Notes: generated by a model from the sequence alone, not told the origin. A DNA stretch of 64,000 bases from JACVRW01 sp963835705 (GCA_963835705.1 CAWIGR010000013.1:124001-188000); one strand, 5' to 3'. Counted from the first letter of the stretch, positions 8,575-18,393 are shown. Made by a program: numbers and translations.

Positions 8575-9832
8575 CTCCGACAACACCGCCACGATCGAGC
8601 GCGACCTGCACGCGGTGGACGGCGCGCTCCGGAGCGGCGCCGCCGATCACGGCGATCCGTTCGTGCGGGAGCTCCAGGAGCTGGGGCTTGTGCTGCGGGC
8701 CGAGGCGCCTGAGCCCGACGCGGAGTTTGCCGAGGCGCTGGAGCGGCGCGTGCAGGACGGCTTTCCCGCGAAGCCGGGGGCGCCGAGGGCACGCGCCGAC
8801 GCCGGGCGGGAGTGGCTGCGCCACCTGCGCCGGACCATGCCGCCGCCGAGGCGCTTCCTCCCGGCCGCGGCGGCCCTGGTGACGGTCGCGGTGATCGGCA
8901 TCGGCCTGGCATCGGTGGACATCGAGCGCGCCAACGACGACGACGGCGGCGGCGGAGGCGGAGGCGGCATGGCCGTTCCAAGCGGCGGTGACGGTGGCGG
9001 CTCCGCCGGCGGCGCCGAGGCGGCTCCCGAGGCGGCTCCCGGGGCCGGCGACAGCGGGGCGGCACGCAGCGCGCTGCGGCTCGCCCAGCCCGACCGCGCC
9101 CAGCCCTCGATCGGCCCGGCTCCCGGCGGACGGGGCGGCTTCGCACCGGGCCGCAGCGACCGCAAGGTCGAGCGCACGATCGCCATGACGCTCGAGGCGC
9201 CGGACGAGGAGATCCCGGCGCTGGCGCAGGACGTCACGCGGGTCACGAACCGTCACGGCGGGTTCGTGCTGAGCTCGACGCTCGACTCGGACGAGGAGGG
9301 CGCGGAGGGCTTCTTCGAGCTGCGCATCCCGGCGGAGCGCCTGCGCCCGGCGCTGGCCGATCTGGCCGGGCTCGCGACGGTGCGCTCGCAGAGCCAGTCG
9401 GGCCAGGACGTGACGCGCCGCCACGTGACCACCCGCGACCGCCTTCAGTCCGCCCGAGCGGAGCGCCGCAGCCTGCTGCGCCGGCTCGAGCTCGCGGCGA
9501 CCGACGAGGAGGCTGAGGCGATCCGCCGCCGCCTCGACATCGTGGCGGGTGAGATCAACGGCCTCCGCGGGCTGCTGCGCGACCTGCGGCTGCGAACCGA
9601 CTACGCCGTGGTGAGCGTGGACCTGGCCGGCACCGGCGACGGCGCGGGGAGCGGCGGGGCCGGCGGCTCGTTCGACGACGCGATAGGCGACGCGGGCGAC
9701 CTGGTGGTCGGCTTGGCCGGGGTGCTCATCCGGATATCGGCGATCGCCCTCCCGCTGGCGTTGATCGGGGCGCTCGGCTGGCTGGCGACGAGCGCCCTGC
9801 GCCGCCGGCGCCGCGAATCGGTGCTGGCTTAA
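8561..9832 (+). CDS. DUF4349-domain membrane protein, probable anti-sigma partner
   Basis: A 423-residue protein. The N-terminal 95 or so residues are cytoplasmic and charged. A transmembrane helix (about 103-123, AAAALVTVAVIGIGLA) is followed by a Gly/Ala/Pro-rich linker, then a DUF4349 domain (about 205-350) with coiled-coil character (RAERRSLLRRLELAATDEEAEAI). A second transmembrane helix stands near the C-terminus with an Arg-rich end. ATG 8561 overlaps the sigma stop by 14 bases, so the genes are translationally coupled. The placement suggests that the N-terminal part holds the sigma factor, an inference. Its stop shares a TTAA with the convergent kinase gene. Confidence 0.75.
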   Translation: MTPPDSDNTATIERDLHAVDGALRSGAADHGDPFVRELQELGLVLRAEAPEPDAEFAEALERRVQDGFPAKPGAPRARADAGREWLRHLRRTMPPPRRFLPAAAALVTVAVIGIGLASVDIERANDDDGGGGGGGGMAVPSGGDGGGSAGGAEAAPEAAPGAGDSGAARSALRLAQPDRAQPSIGPAPGGRGGFAPGRSDRKVERTIAMTLEAPDEEIPALAQDVTRVTNRHGGFVLSSTLDSDEEGAEGFFELRIPAERLRPALADLAGLATVRSQSQSGQDVTRRHVTTRDRLQSARAERRSLLRRLELAATDEEAEAIRRRLDIVAGEINGLRGLLRDLRLRTDYAVVSVDLAGTGDGAGSGGAGGSFDDAIGDAGDLVVGLAGVLIRISAIALPLALIGALGWLATSALRRRRRESVLA

Positions 9833-10719
9833 GCCGGACGCGCCCCGGGCGTGCGGACCGCGACAGCGGCGAGCCGGCAGCCCGCCCCGAGCGCCGCCTC
9901 GGGCCCGGCACCTGAAAGCCGAGCAAAGAGGAACCCGGCGGCAAAGGCGTCGCCGGCGCCGGTGGTGTCGAGGGGGGTGCCGGCGACGTCGGTGGCAGCC
10001 GGCACACGGCAGACGGAGCTCCCATCCGTCCAAAGCGCCCCGCCGGCACCAAGGGTGACCACCACCTCCGGCACACGCCGAGCCAACAGCAAAGCCGCGG
10101 CCTCCGCGTCCTCCTTCCCACTCAACACAGCCGCCTCCTCCGCGTTCGGCAGGAGCAGGCCGACACCCGCCAGCTCGTCCAGGAACGCCGGCGACAGCAG
10201 CGCCGCCGACGACGGGTCCACCGACACGCTCATCCCGCGCTCCCGCGCCCGCGCGATCGCCGACCGCGCCGCCGGCCGCGAGCCGTCCCGCACGAGCGAG
10301 TAGCCCGTCAGGTGCAGGTGTGCGCCCTTCGCGAGCAGCTCGTCCGGTAGGTCCCGCTCGGCGAGTCGCTCGTTCGCCCCCGGGTCGGGGACCATCGAGC
10401 GCTCCCCGTCCGGCCCCACGAGCACCACGCAGGTCCCGGTCGGCCGCTCGGGGTCCACCGCCAGCCGCGTGTCGACCCCCGCCGCGCGGAGCTCCGCCTC
10501 CGCGGCCCGGCCGCGCTCGTCCGCCCCCACCCGCCCGGCGAGCACCGGCGGCGCGCCGGCCGGCGACTCCGCCACCGCCGCCCACGCCGCCACGTTCGCC
10601 GCCGAGCCGCCGTAGCCGAACTCGATCCGGGCCGGGGCGTCGCTTCCCAGCGCGAGCGGGCCATCGAGGCGGCAGACCACGTCGACCATCACGTCGCCCA
10701 GGACGACGATCCGGGTCAC
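9829..10719 (-). CDS. PfkB-family kinase, probable pseudouridine kinase
   Basis: A 296-residue ribokinase-fold sugar kinase. Visible motifs are the N-terminal GYGGSAANVA (PfkB signature 1) and the C-terminal DTTGAGDAFAAGF, with the catalytic Asp in GAGD. The GTG start overlaps the psuG stop as GTGA, which indicates one operon and coupled translation. In pseudouridine salvage, PsuK phosphorylates pseudouridine and PsuG splits the product to uracil and ribose-5-phosphate, so the neighbour suggests PsuK. Sequence alone would also allow ribokinase or another nucleoside kinase. Confidence 0.8.
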   Translation of the reverse strand: MTRIVVLGDVMVDVVCRLDGPLALGSDAPARIEFGYGGSAANVAAWAAVAESPAGAPPVLAGRVGADERGRAAEAELRAAGVDTRLAVDPERPTGTCVVLVGPDGERSMVPDPGANERLAERDLPDELLAKGAHLHLTGYSLVRDGSRPAARSAIARARERGMSVSVDPSSAALLSPAFLDELAGVGLLLPNAEEAAVLSGKEDAEAAALLLARRVPEVVVTLGAGGALWTDGSSVCRVPAATDVAGTPLDTTGAGDAFAAGFLFARLSGAGPEAALGAGCRLAAVAVRTPGARPA

Positions 10720-11618
10720 GTTGCCGACATCGCCGCCGCGATCCGCCCCGCCAGCTCGGCGTTCCCGACCACCAGCCGCACGTTCGCCTCCAGGCTGGCG
10801 CCGTCCGTCTCGCGGCGCAGGAAGTCGAGCAGGAACGGCGTCACGTCCTTGCCGCCGACCCGCTCCCGCTCGGCCGCGGCCAGCCCGGCGGCCAGCACCC
10901 GGTCGTGGAGCCCCGGATCGAGCTGCTCGCCGGGCGGCAGCGGGTTGGCCACCACGACGGCGCCGTCCTCCGTGCCGAGCTCACCGCGCGCCGCCTCCAC
11001 CGCGGCCACCTCTGCGGGCGAGTCGACCCGCCAGGCCACCGGATGGCCCGAGTCGGACAGATAGAAGCCGGCGAAGCGGTGCGTCCCGTAGCCGAGCACG
11101 GTCACGCCCAGGGTCTCGAGCCGCTCGAGCGTGGCCCCCACGTCCAGGATCGACTTAACCCCCGCGCATACGACGACGATGCCTGTCTGCGCGAGCGTCT
11201 CCAGGTCCGCCGATTCGTCCCACGTCTCCCGCGCGCCGCGGTGGACCCCGCCGAGGCCGCCGGTGGCGAACACCCGGACACCCGCGCGGGCGGCCAGGTG
11301 CGCGGTGGACGCCACCGTGGTGGCCCCGTGCCCGCCGCGCGCCACCAGCGGCGCCAGGTCCCTGACACCGCACTTCAGCACGTCGTCGCGGGCCGCCACC
11401 TGCTCGAGCGCCGCCTCGTCGAGCCCCACCCGCACCTCACCGCGGAGCACCGCGATCGTGGCGGGCACGGCCCCGCCGCGGCGCACCGCCGCCTCCACCT
11501 CGCGCGCTACCTCCAGGTTGCGCGGGCGCGGCAGCCCGTGGCTGACCAGCGTGCTCTCGAGCGCCACGACCGGCCGTCCGCCGGCAATGGCCTCGGCCAC
11601 CTCGGGCGCGATCCGCAT
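10716..11618 (-). CDS. psuG: Pseudouridine-5'-phosphate glycosidase
   Basis: A 300-residue protein, the usual length for PsuG, which reversibly cleaves pseudouridine-5'-phosphate to uracil and ribose-5-phosphate. Family blocks are plain: VALESTLVSHGLPRP near the N-terminus, GGHGATTVAST, FATGGLGGVHRGA, the catalytic-lysine region CAGVKSILD near residue 155, and ANPLPP. A TACGCT box 6 bases before ATG 11618 suggests a leaderless message. It is the first gene of a two-gene unit with the PfkB kinase. Confidence 0.92.
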   Translation of the reverse strand: MRIAPEVAEAIAGGRPVVALESTLVSHGLPRPRNLEVAREVEAAVRRGGAVPATIAVLRGEVRVGLDEAALEQVAARDDVLKCGVRDLAPLVARGGHGATTVASTAHLAARAGVRVFATGGLGGVHRGARETWDESADLETLAQTGIVVVCAGVKSILDVGATLERLETLGVTVLGYGTHRFAGFYLSDSGHPVAWRVDSPAEVAAVEAARGELGTEDGAVVVANPLPPGEQLDPGLHDRVLAAGLAAAERERVGGKDVTPFLLDFLRRETDGASLEANVRLVVGNAELAGRIAAAMSAT

Positions 11619-11624
11619 CGGCGC

Positions 11625-11630
11625 AGCGTA
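11625..11630 (-). promoter_or_regulatory. Candidate leaderless -10 box for psuG
   Basis: TACGCT on the minus strand, 6 bases before ATG 11618. The same box and spacing precede the glycosidase-like gene at 12885. Confidence 0.45.
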
Positions 11631-11652
11631 GAAGGCCCGGCTGTCTGACTCG

Positions 11653-12885
11653 TCAGCGGTACGCGGGGAACGACGCGAACACGTTCCACACCGGGCGGGG
11701 CAGGGCGCTGCCGAGCCGCGCCTCGCGCAGGCCGGAGTCGGCCGTGGGGTCGGCGTAGAGCAGGTAGTTCGTCCACATCTCGATACCGGGGGCGGCGTTC
11801 ATCCGCTCCCAGTTCAGCCGCACGAGCTCGGCCTGCATGGTCAGGTCGGTGGCCTGGCTCTGGCCGAGGCGCGCACCGCCCTCGGTGAGCCACAGCTTCG
11901 GATTCACGGTCCCACCGAGGCCGCGCCAGCGCCCGACCAGGTAGGCGCGGGCCTGGTCCGCCCGCGTGGGCGTGGCGACGTTGCGCTCCACGTCCGCGTA
12001 GTTGTGGTGGCTCCAGACGAAGTGGCCCGACGTCTTGAACCCGCGCGCCTCGAGCCCGGTGAGCGTCTCCGGCACCGCCGTCTGGAAGTTCGTCATCAGC
12101 CGGCTGTCGGCGCCGAAGCGGTCCGCCAGAGCCGGGCCCATCAGCAGCACCGGGTCCCGCCGGGCGGCCGAGACGGCGCGCGCCGTCTCCATCATCTCCG
12201 CGACGTAGTCGTCGATCACCACTGGGCCCGGTCCGTAGGGATCCGCGGTCGTGCTCGGGCCCTGCTGGGGCCACAGCTGGTGGTTCGGCTCGTTCATGAT
12301 CTCGAGGGCGAGGTCGCGCCCGTAGCGCGAGTAGCGCCCGATGAGCCAGTCCATCCAGCGCCCGTAGTAGCCGTTCCTGCCGAGCTGGCCGACCGGAATG
12401 CGGAACTCCATCGGCTTCAGCCGCTCGACCGGCGTGACCGCAGAGCCCCGGTCCTGCCGGCCCCAGTCGGCGGGGAGGCCCACCGTGCCGTTCGACCAGC
12501 GCGGGAAGTGCCAGGTCACGAGCACCACGTTCAGCCCGGCCGCCCGCGCGGCCGCGATCTGCGCGTCGATCGAGCGGATGTAGCGAAACCCGCAGCCCGT
12601 GCCGCAGCCGGGCAGGTCGTTGCTCGTGCTGTCGAGCCGCGACCACGACAGCTGGGACGGCGGGAACAGCTGGGCCTTGTCCCAGCGGACCCAGATGCGC
12701 ACCCAGCGCGCGCCGGTCTGCCGCACGGTGTCGAGGTTGCCGTGGGCGGTCAGGTCCTCGTAGTCGCCGCCGTGGTTGATGGAGCCCATCGAGAGCGCCT
12801 TGCGCAGTCCCGGCTCGGCGGCGGCCGGCGCGGCCGGGAGGGCGGCCGCGGCCATGGCGACGAGGAGCGCGAGCCAGAGGCGCAT
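11653..12885 (-). CDS. Secreted glycoside-hydrolase-like TIM-barrel protein
   Basis: A 410-residue protein with a signal peptide (MRLWLALLVAMAAAALPAAPAAA). The remainder resembles clan GH-A (GH5-like) barrels: RWVRIWVRWD early, then LEIMNEPNHQ with the putative acid/base Glu after strand 4, and LWLTEGGARLG with the putative nucleophile Glu after strand 7. Other barrel landmarks are VVLVTWHFPRW and FVWSHHNY. Substrate is unknown; a plant or microbial polysaccharide is likely from the clan. A cysteine pair (CGTGC) is in the N-terminal third. Confidence 0.72.
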   Translation of the reverse strand: MRLWLALLVAMAAAALPAAPAAAEPGLRKALSMGSINHGGDYEDLTAHGNLDTVRQTGARWVRIWVRWDKAQLFPPSQLSWSRLDSTSNDLPGCGTGCGFRYIRSIDAQIAAARAAGLNVVLVTWHFPRWSNGTVGLPADWGRQDRGSAVTPVERLKPMEFRIPVGQLGRNGYYGRWMDWLIGRYSRYGRDLALEIMNEPNHQLWPQQGPSTTADPYGPGPVVIDDYVAEMMETARAVSAARRDPVLLMGPALADRFGADSRLMTNFQTAVPETLTGLEARGFKTSGHFVWSHHNYADVERNVATPTRADQARAYLVGRWRGLGGTVNPKLWLTEGGARLGQSQATDLTMQAELVRLNWERMNAAPGIEMWTNYLLYADPTADSGLREARLGSALPRPVWNVFASFPAYR

Positions 12886-12891
12886 CCCACA

Positions 12892-12897
12892 AGCGTA
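12892..12897 (-). promoter_or_regulatory. Candidate leaderless -10 box for the glycosidase-like gene
   Basis: TACGCT on the minus strand, 6 bases before ATG 12885, with no ribosome-binding site. Confidence 0.45.
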
Positions 12898-12909
12898 GGA
12901 GACCTTCGG

Positions 12910-14145
12910 CTAGGCGTCTCGCTCGACTCGCACCGAGAACCCCTCGGCCCGGGCGGCGTCCAGGATCTCCTGGTTCGAATCCGGGCCGCGGGTCTGGAGC
13001 ACGAGCTTGATCGCGGTCTCACGCAGGTGGATGTCGATGCCGTCGCGCAGGTGCTCCACGTCCACGACGTTCCCGCAGTGGTCGGCCACCACCCGCAGTA
13101 GGCCGGCCAGCGCGCCCGGGCGGTCGGGCACCACGGTCGAGAGCACCATGCGCCGCCCGGCGGCGGTCTCGCCGAGGCGGATGCACTCCGACAGCAGCGA
13201 GGCGTCCACGTTGCCGCCCGACAGCACCGCGCACACCTCGCCCTCCGCCGGCGCCTCGACCCTGCCCTGCATCAGCGCCGCGACAGCCACCGCGCCCGCC
13301 CCCTCGACCACGAGCTTCGAGCGCTCGAGCAGCAGGACCATGGCCTGGGCCACCTCGTCGTCGGAGACGGTCACCACCTCGTCCACCCAGCGCTCGACCA
13401 GCGGGAGCGCGAAGTCGCCGGGCCGCTTCACGGCGATGCCGTCGCAGATCGTGTTGGCCGAGCGCGCGCCGATCGGCCGGTGCGCGGCAAGCGAGTCGAT
13501 GTAGGGAGCGCAGGCCTCCGCCTGCACGCCCACCACGCGCACCCCGGGCAGGCGGGCCTTGAGCGCCAGGGCGCTGCCGGCGGCCAGGCCCCCTCCGCCC
13601 AGCGGCACCACCACCAGCCGGACACCGGGGGCGCCCTCGGCCACCTCGAGGCCGACGGTGCCCTGTCCCGCCACCACCTGTGGCGTGTCGAATGCATGCA
13701 CGAGCGTCCTGCCCTCCTCGTCGGAGAGCCGTCGCGCCTCGGACTGGGCGTCGTCGTAGGTACCCCCGTGCAGCCGCACCTCGCCCCCGTACTGCCGCAC
13801 CGCCGCCACCTTCGCGAGTGGCGCCTCCTCCGGCATCACCAGCACGGCCTCCGTCCCCGCGTCGCGCGCCACGCTGGCCACCGCCTGGGCGTGGTTGCCG
13901 GCGCTTGCCGCCACCACGCCCCTCTGCAGCGCCTCCTCGGACAGCCGCCGTATCACGTTCGTGGCGCCGCGCGCCTTGAACGACCCGGTCAGCTGAAGGT
14001 TTTCCGCCTTCAGCAGAACGCGGGCCCCGACGCGCCGCGACAGCTCCCCCGCGGAGAGCAGCGGCGTCTCGCGCACCCGCCCGGCGATCACCCGGGCGGC
14101 GTCCTCCACGTCCTCGATGCTCACGGCGGCTGGAGCTACGGCCAT
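12910..14145 (-). CDS. ilvA: Threonine ammonia-lyase (biosynthetic/catabolic threonine dehydratase)
   Basis: A 411-residue PLP enzyme that converts threonine to 2-oxobutanoate and ammonia. The PLP lysine lies in TGSFKARGA near residue 55, the phosphate-binding glycine loop is PLGGGGLAAG, and a C-terminal ACT domain (about 330-410, VPDRPGALAGLL) should give allosteric control. It is of the shorter one-ACT form (about 400 residues) rather than the two-ACT IlvA. ATG 14145 is chosen because GATAAT lies 10 bases upstream; ATG 14157 is also in frame. It is divergent from the Crp-type gene. Confidence 0.88.
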   Translation of the reverse strand: MAVAPAAVSIEDVEDAARVIAGRVRETPLLSAGELSRRVGARVLLKAENLQLTGSFKARGATNVIRRLSEEALQRGVVAASAGNHAQAVASVARDAGTEAVLVMPEEAPLAKVAAVRQYGGEVRLHGGTYDDAQSEARRLSDEEGRTLVHAFDTPQVVAGQGTVGLEVAEGAPGVRLVVVPLGGGGLAAGSALALKARLPGVRVVGVQAEACAPYIDSLAAHRPIGARSANTICDGIAVKRPGDFALPLVERWVDEVVTVSDDEVAQAMVLLLERSKLVVEGAGAVAVAALMQGRVEAPAEGEVCAVLSGGNVDASLLSECIRLGETAAGRRMVLSTVVPDRPGALAGLLRVVADHCGNVVDVEHLRDGIDIHLRETAIKLVLQTRGPDSNQEILDAARAEGFSVRVERDA

Positions 14146-14154
14146 TGCATCCGG

Positions 14155-14161
14155 CATTATC
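14155..14161. promoter_or_regulatory. Candidate bidirectional leaderless promoter core, ilvA / crp-like
   Basis: The core CATTATC reads CATTAT on the plus strand (8 bases before GTG 14169) and GATAAT on the minus strand (10 bases before ATG 14145). Only 23 bases separate the two start codons. Confidence 0.45.
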
Positions 14162-14168
14162 CGACGTT

Positions 14169-14861
14169 GTGGCAACCGGCGACGAAACCGCTCGGCTGCT
14201 TGCACGCACGGAGGTCTTCACGGACCTCGAGCCGCGCGAGCTCGAGGCGGTGGCCCAGGTCGCGGTCCCGCGCAGCTGGGAGCGCGGCCAGGTCATCTTC
14301 CGCGAGGGCGACGAGGGCGACACCTGCTACCTGCTCAGGTCGGGCGCCGTCATCCTCACCCGCGAGCACCAGGACGGCCGCATGGTGGCGCTGGCCGAGC
14401 TGCGAGCGGGCGCCATGTTCGGCGAGCTGGCGATGTTCCGCGGCGAGACGCGCTCCGCAACTGCCGAGGCGGTCGAGGCCACCAGCGCCGTGGCGCTGCT
14501 CGCCCGCGACGTCCAGCGCCTCATCCGCCGCCACCCGGAGCTTGCGCTCAAGCTCCTCGCCGCCCTGGCCGAGCGCGTCAGCCGCACAAACGAGCGGCTG
14601 CTGCAACAGTCCTTCCAGACGGTGGCGGGCCGCGTGGCGAGCGCGCTCCTGGCCCAGACCGTGTCGCGCCAGGCGGAGGGGGCGCCCGAGGCCGACGTCC
14701 TGATCCGCGCCACGCAAGCCGAGATCGCCCACCTGGCCGGCACCTCCCGCGAGAGCGCGAGCCGCTTCCTCGCCACGCTCGAACGGGCCGGCGTGGTCAC
14801 CCTCGGCCGGGGCAAGGTGACCGTGCATGACCCCACACGACTCCGGAACTACATCCACTGA
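14169..14861 (+). CDS. Crp/Fnr-family transcription regulator
   Basis: A 230-residue protein with an N-terminal cyclic-nucleotide-binding fold (about 10-125; REGDEGDTCYLL, then GAMFGELAMFRGETRSATAEA, close to the cAMP-binding FGELAL...RSA pattern). A long dimerisation helix follows, then a C-terminal winged helix (TQAEIAHLAGTSRESASRFLATLERAGVV). The Fnr iron-sulfur cysteines are absent. The conserved Glu and Arg-Ser pair suggest it may bind a cyclic nucleotide. GTG 14169 is favoured by the -10 box; a TTG at 14145 is in frame upstream. The following pcm gene begins inside its 3' end. Confidence 0.85.
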   Translation: MATGDETARLLARTEVFTDLEPRELEAVAQVAVPRSWERGQVIFREGDEGDTCYLLRSGAVILTREHQDGRMVALAELRAGAMFGELAMFRGETRSATAEAVEATSAVALLARDVQRLIRRHPELALKLLAALAERVSRTNERLLQQSFQTVAGRVASALLAQTVSRQAEGAPEADVLIRATQAEIAHLAGTSRESASRFLATLERAGVVTLGRGKVTVHDPTRLRNYIH

Positions 14862-15468
14862 GAAGCGAGCGCGCATGGTGGAGCGCCAGCTGCGCCGGCG
14901 CGGCATCCACGACGAGCGCGTGCTTGCGGCCATGCGGGAGGTTCCACGCGAGCGGTTCGTGCCCGAGGACCTGCGCCGCCGCGCCTATCGCGACGGAGCG
15001 CTGCGCATCGGCGAGGGGCAGACGATCTCCCAGCCCTGGATCGTGGCCTGCATGGCCCAGCTGCTCGAGCTGCGCGGAGACGAGACCGTGCTCGAGGTGG
15101 GCACGGGCTCGGGCTACGGGGCGGCCGTGCTGTCCCGCATGTGCGGCGAGGTGGTGACGATCGAGCGCTTCGAGAGCCTCGCCGCCGGGGCGCGCGCGGC
15201 GCTGGCCGCGCTCGGGTACGACAACGTCGAGGTGCGGGTGGGCGACGGCGCGCGCGGGGCCCCCGACCGCGCGCCCTTCGGCGGCATATCGGTCACCGCC
15301 ACCGCCACCGGGGAGCCGCCGGCGGCGCTGTTCGAGCAGCTGGCGGAGGGCGCCGCGCTGGTCTGCCCGGTCGCGCGGGGGCGGCGCGAGCACCTGATCC
15401 GGTTCCGCGGCGGAGAGGCCGAGGCGGTGGCGTCCGTGCGCTTCGTGCCGCTGGTGAGCGACGAATGA
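14827..15468 (+). CDS. pcm: Protein-L-isoaspartate O-methyltransferase
   Basis: A 213-residue SAM-dependent repair enzyme for isoaspartyl residues in aged proteins. Landmarks are MVERQLRRRGI, VPRERFVP, the substrate loop GQTISQPWIVA and SAM motif I VLEVGTGSGYGAAV. ATG 14827 has an upstream AAGGTG and overlaps the Crp-type gene by 35 bases; ATG 14875, at the usual family start, is an alternative. The stop overlaps the Nudix start as ATGA. Confidence 0.88.
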   Translation: MTPHDSGTTSTEKRARMVERQLRRRGIHDERVLAAMREVPRERFVPEDLRRRAYRDGALRIGEGQTISQPWIVACMAQLLELRGDETVLEVGTGSGYGAAVLSRMCGEVVTIERFESLAAGARAALAALGYDNVEVRVGDGARGAPDRAPFGGISVTATATGEPPAALFEQLAEGAALVCPVARGRREHLIRFRGGEAEAVASVRFVPLVSDE

Positions 15469-15881
15469 TTCAGGAGTTCTCGGCCGGGGGCGTCGTGGTC
15501 CGGCAAATGCAGGGACGCCCGTTCGTGGCAGTAGTTCGCGTGCGCGACGAGATCCTCGCGCTGCCCAAGGGCCATCCCAACGGGGACGAGTCGCCCGTCG
15601 ACGCCGCGCGACGCGAAGTACGCGAGGAAACGGGTGTGGAGGCCGAGCTCGTCGAGAAGCTCGGTGACATCCGCTACTGGTATGCGCGCGGGGGGAAGCG
15701 GGTGAGAAAGATCGTCTCGTTCTTCCTGTTCCGCTACCGCTCCGGCGACGTCGCCGACCACGACCACGAGGTGGAGGAGGCGCTCTGGATCCCGCTCGAG
15801 GAAGCTCCGGGTCGGCTCGCCTACAAGGGCGAGCGGGAGATGGCCGAGTCCGCGCTGTCGCGACTGACGGAAGGCCGCTAG
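15465..15881 (+). CDS. Nudix hydrolase
   Basis: A 138-residue MutT-type hydrolase. The Nudix box is complete: GHPNGDESPVDAARREVREE followed by TGV, with the metal-binding REVREE glutamates. The ATG overlaps the pcm stop as ATGA. Small proteins of this kind clean up nucleoside diphosphate derivatives such as diadenosine polyphosphates or oxidised nucleotides; the substrate cannot be told from the sequence. Its TAG stop is also the first half of the likely -10 box of the next gene. Confidence 0.85.
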   Translation: MIQEFSAGGVVVRQMQGRPFVAVVRVRDEILALPKGHPNGDESPVDAARREVREETGVEAELVEKLGDIRYWYARGGKRVRKIVSFFLFRYRSGDVADHDHEVEEALWIPLEEAPGRLAYKGEREMAESALSRLTEGR

Positions 15882-15884
15882 GCT
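15879..15884 (+). promoter_or_regulatory. -10 box overlapping the Nudix stop codon
   Basis: TAGGCT, 9 bases before GTG 15894. Its first three bases are the TAG stop of the Nudix gene. Confidence 0.45.
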
Positions 15885-15893
15885 GCCCGCGTC

Positions 15894-16292
15894 GTGTTCG
15901 TCCTCAACTTCTACTCGCCGATCTTCGTCGACCAGCTCAAGCGTGGGCGCAAGACCGCCACGATCCGCCTCGGCGACAAGAGCAAGAAGTACCGCAAGGG
16001 CGAGCTGGTGCTGATCACAGTCGGCTTCCAGCACTCCCCGCGCGAGCGCATCTTCGAGGCAGTGATCGACTCGGTGGAGGTCAAGCAGGCGCAGGAGCTG
16101 TCCCCGCGCGACATCGAGCACGACAACCCGGAGTTCCGCCGCCTCGACGAGATGGTGCACTTCCTCGAGCAGATCTACGGCCGCAAGGTCGCGATGGAGG
16201 ACACCGTGACGGTCGTGCGCTTCTCCCAGGTCTCCGACCGCCCGTCGGAGATCCGCGACCGGCTGCGCCAGTCCGGCCCGCACCAAAACTGA
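15894..16292 (+). CDS. ASCH-domain protein
   Basis: A 132-residue protein with an ASCH fold over most of its length, a PUA-like module thought to bind RNA or modified nucleotides. The conserved block is LKRGRKTATIRLGDKSKK followed by KGELVLITVG. A GTG start with no ribosome-binding site sits behind TAGGCT. It ends 6 bases before the second copy of the palindromic repeat. The role in the cell is not known. Confidence 0.72.
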   Translation: MFVLNFYSPIFVDQLKRGRKTATIRLGDKSKKYRKGELVLITVGFQHSPRERIFEAVIDSVEVKQAQELSPRDIEHDNPEFRRLDEMVHFLEQIYGRKVAMEDTVTVVRFSQVSDRPSEIRDRLRQSGPHQN

Positions 16293-16298
16293 TGCAAT

Positions 16299-16334
16299 CG
16301 GGGGGCTCACGCCCCTCGCGCCCCCGCTGATTCC
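16299..16334 (+). repeat. Palindromic repeat, diverged copy 2
   Basis: Begins CGGGGGGCTCACGCCC and ends CCCCCGCTGATTCC. The last 14 bases match copy 1 at 7344-7357; the middle is diverged. It starts just after the ASCH stop and precedes the groES promoter, so a terminator role fits. Confidence 0.6.
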
Positions 16335-16352
16335 TTGCTGCGGCCTGGTCGT

Positions 16353-16379
16353 CTGGCACTCTCGTTGCTAGAGTGCCAG
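16353..16379 (+). promoter_or_regulatory. CIRCE operator 1 (HrcA site)
   Basis: Inverted repeat CTGGCACTC, 9 bases, GAGTGCCAG: the CIRCE arrangement (TTAGCACTC-N9-GAGTGCTAA) with perfect arms. A TAGAGT at 16369-16374 lies inside it and is a likely -10 box for groES, so HrcA binding would block the promoter. Confidence 0.85.
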
Positions 16380-16381
16380 CT

Positions 16382-16408
16382 CTGGCACTCACATGTATGG
16401 AGTGCCAA
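16382..16408 (+). promoter_or_regulatory. CIRCE operator 2 (HrcA site)
   Basis: Inverted repeat CTGGCACTC, 9 bases, GAGTGCCAA, starting only two bases after operator 1. The tandem pair would give tight HrcA control of groESL. Confidence 0.85.
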
Positions 16409-16436
16409 GGAACGCACTTCAGACGGAGGTATGCCC

Positions 16437-16730
16437 ATGAATCTCAAGCCTCTGGGAGATCGCCTCATCGTTCAGGCGATCGAGGAAGAGGAGACAACCG
16501 CGAGTGGCATCGTCCTTCCGGACACCGCCAAGGAGAAGCCGCAGCGCGGCAAGGTCCTTGCCGTCGGTGACGGGAAGTGGGACGAGGATGGCGAGAAGCG
16601 CATCCCGCTCGACGTCGCCGAGGGCGACGAGGTCCTGTACTCGAAGTACGGCGGCACCGAGGTGCAGGTCGAGGGAGACGATCTCCTTGTCCTGCGTGAG
16701 TCGGACGTACTCGCCAAGGTCGCGAGCTAG
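16437..16730 (+). CDS. groES: Co-chaperonin GroES
   Basis: A 97-residue GroES, the seven-subunit lid of the GroEL chamber. The family pattern is LKPLGDRLIVQ, the mobile loop EEETTASGIVLP, and EGDEVLYSKYGGTE. ATG 16437 is preferred over ATG 16431 because the GGAGGT ends right at 16430, leaving proper spacing only to the second ATG. Heat-shock control through the two CIRCE sites upstream is expected. It is followed by groEL after 15 bases. Confidence 0.95.
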   Translation: MNLKPLGDRLIVQAIEEEETTASGIVLPDTAKEKPQRGKVLAVGDGKWDEDGEKRIPLDVAEGDEVLYSKYGGTEVQVEGDDLLVLRESDVLAKVAS

Positions 16731-16745
16731 GAGGAACTGGAACAC

Positions 16746-18376
<1,631 letters not shown>

Positions 18377-18377
<1 letters not shown>

Positions 18378-18393
18378 GAAGCCGAGGGCTTCC
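18377..18393 (+). terminator. Hairpin 1 after groEL
   Basis: GGAAGCC, loop GAG, GGCTTCC: a 7-base-pair stem starting at the last base of the stop codon. Confidence 0.55.

Noticed and set aside
8940..8970. GGC repeat as a CRISPR or microsatellite element
   Set aside because: It is the coding sequence of a Gly linker in the DUF4349 protein.
8537..10585. A 682-codon minus-strand frame opposite the DUF4349 gene and overlapping the kinase
   Set aside because: The sense strand encodes the DUF4349 protein and the kinase frame is a different one; the long frame is a GC artefact.
12001..13500. Long plus-strand frames over the glycosidase and ilvA genes
   Set aside because: Antisense shadows with no conserved motif; the minus-strand genes have complete catalytic residues.
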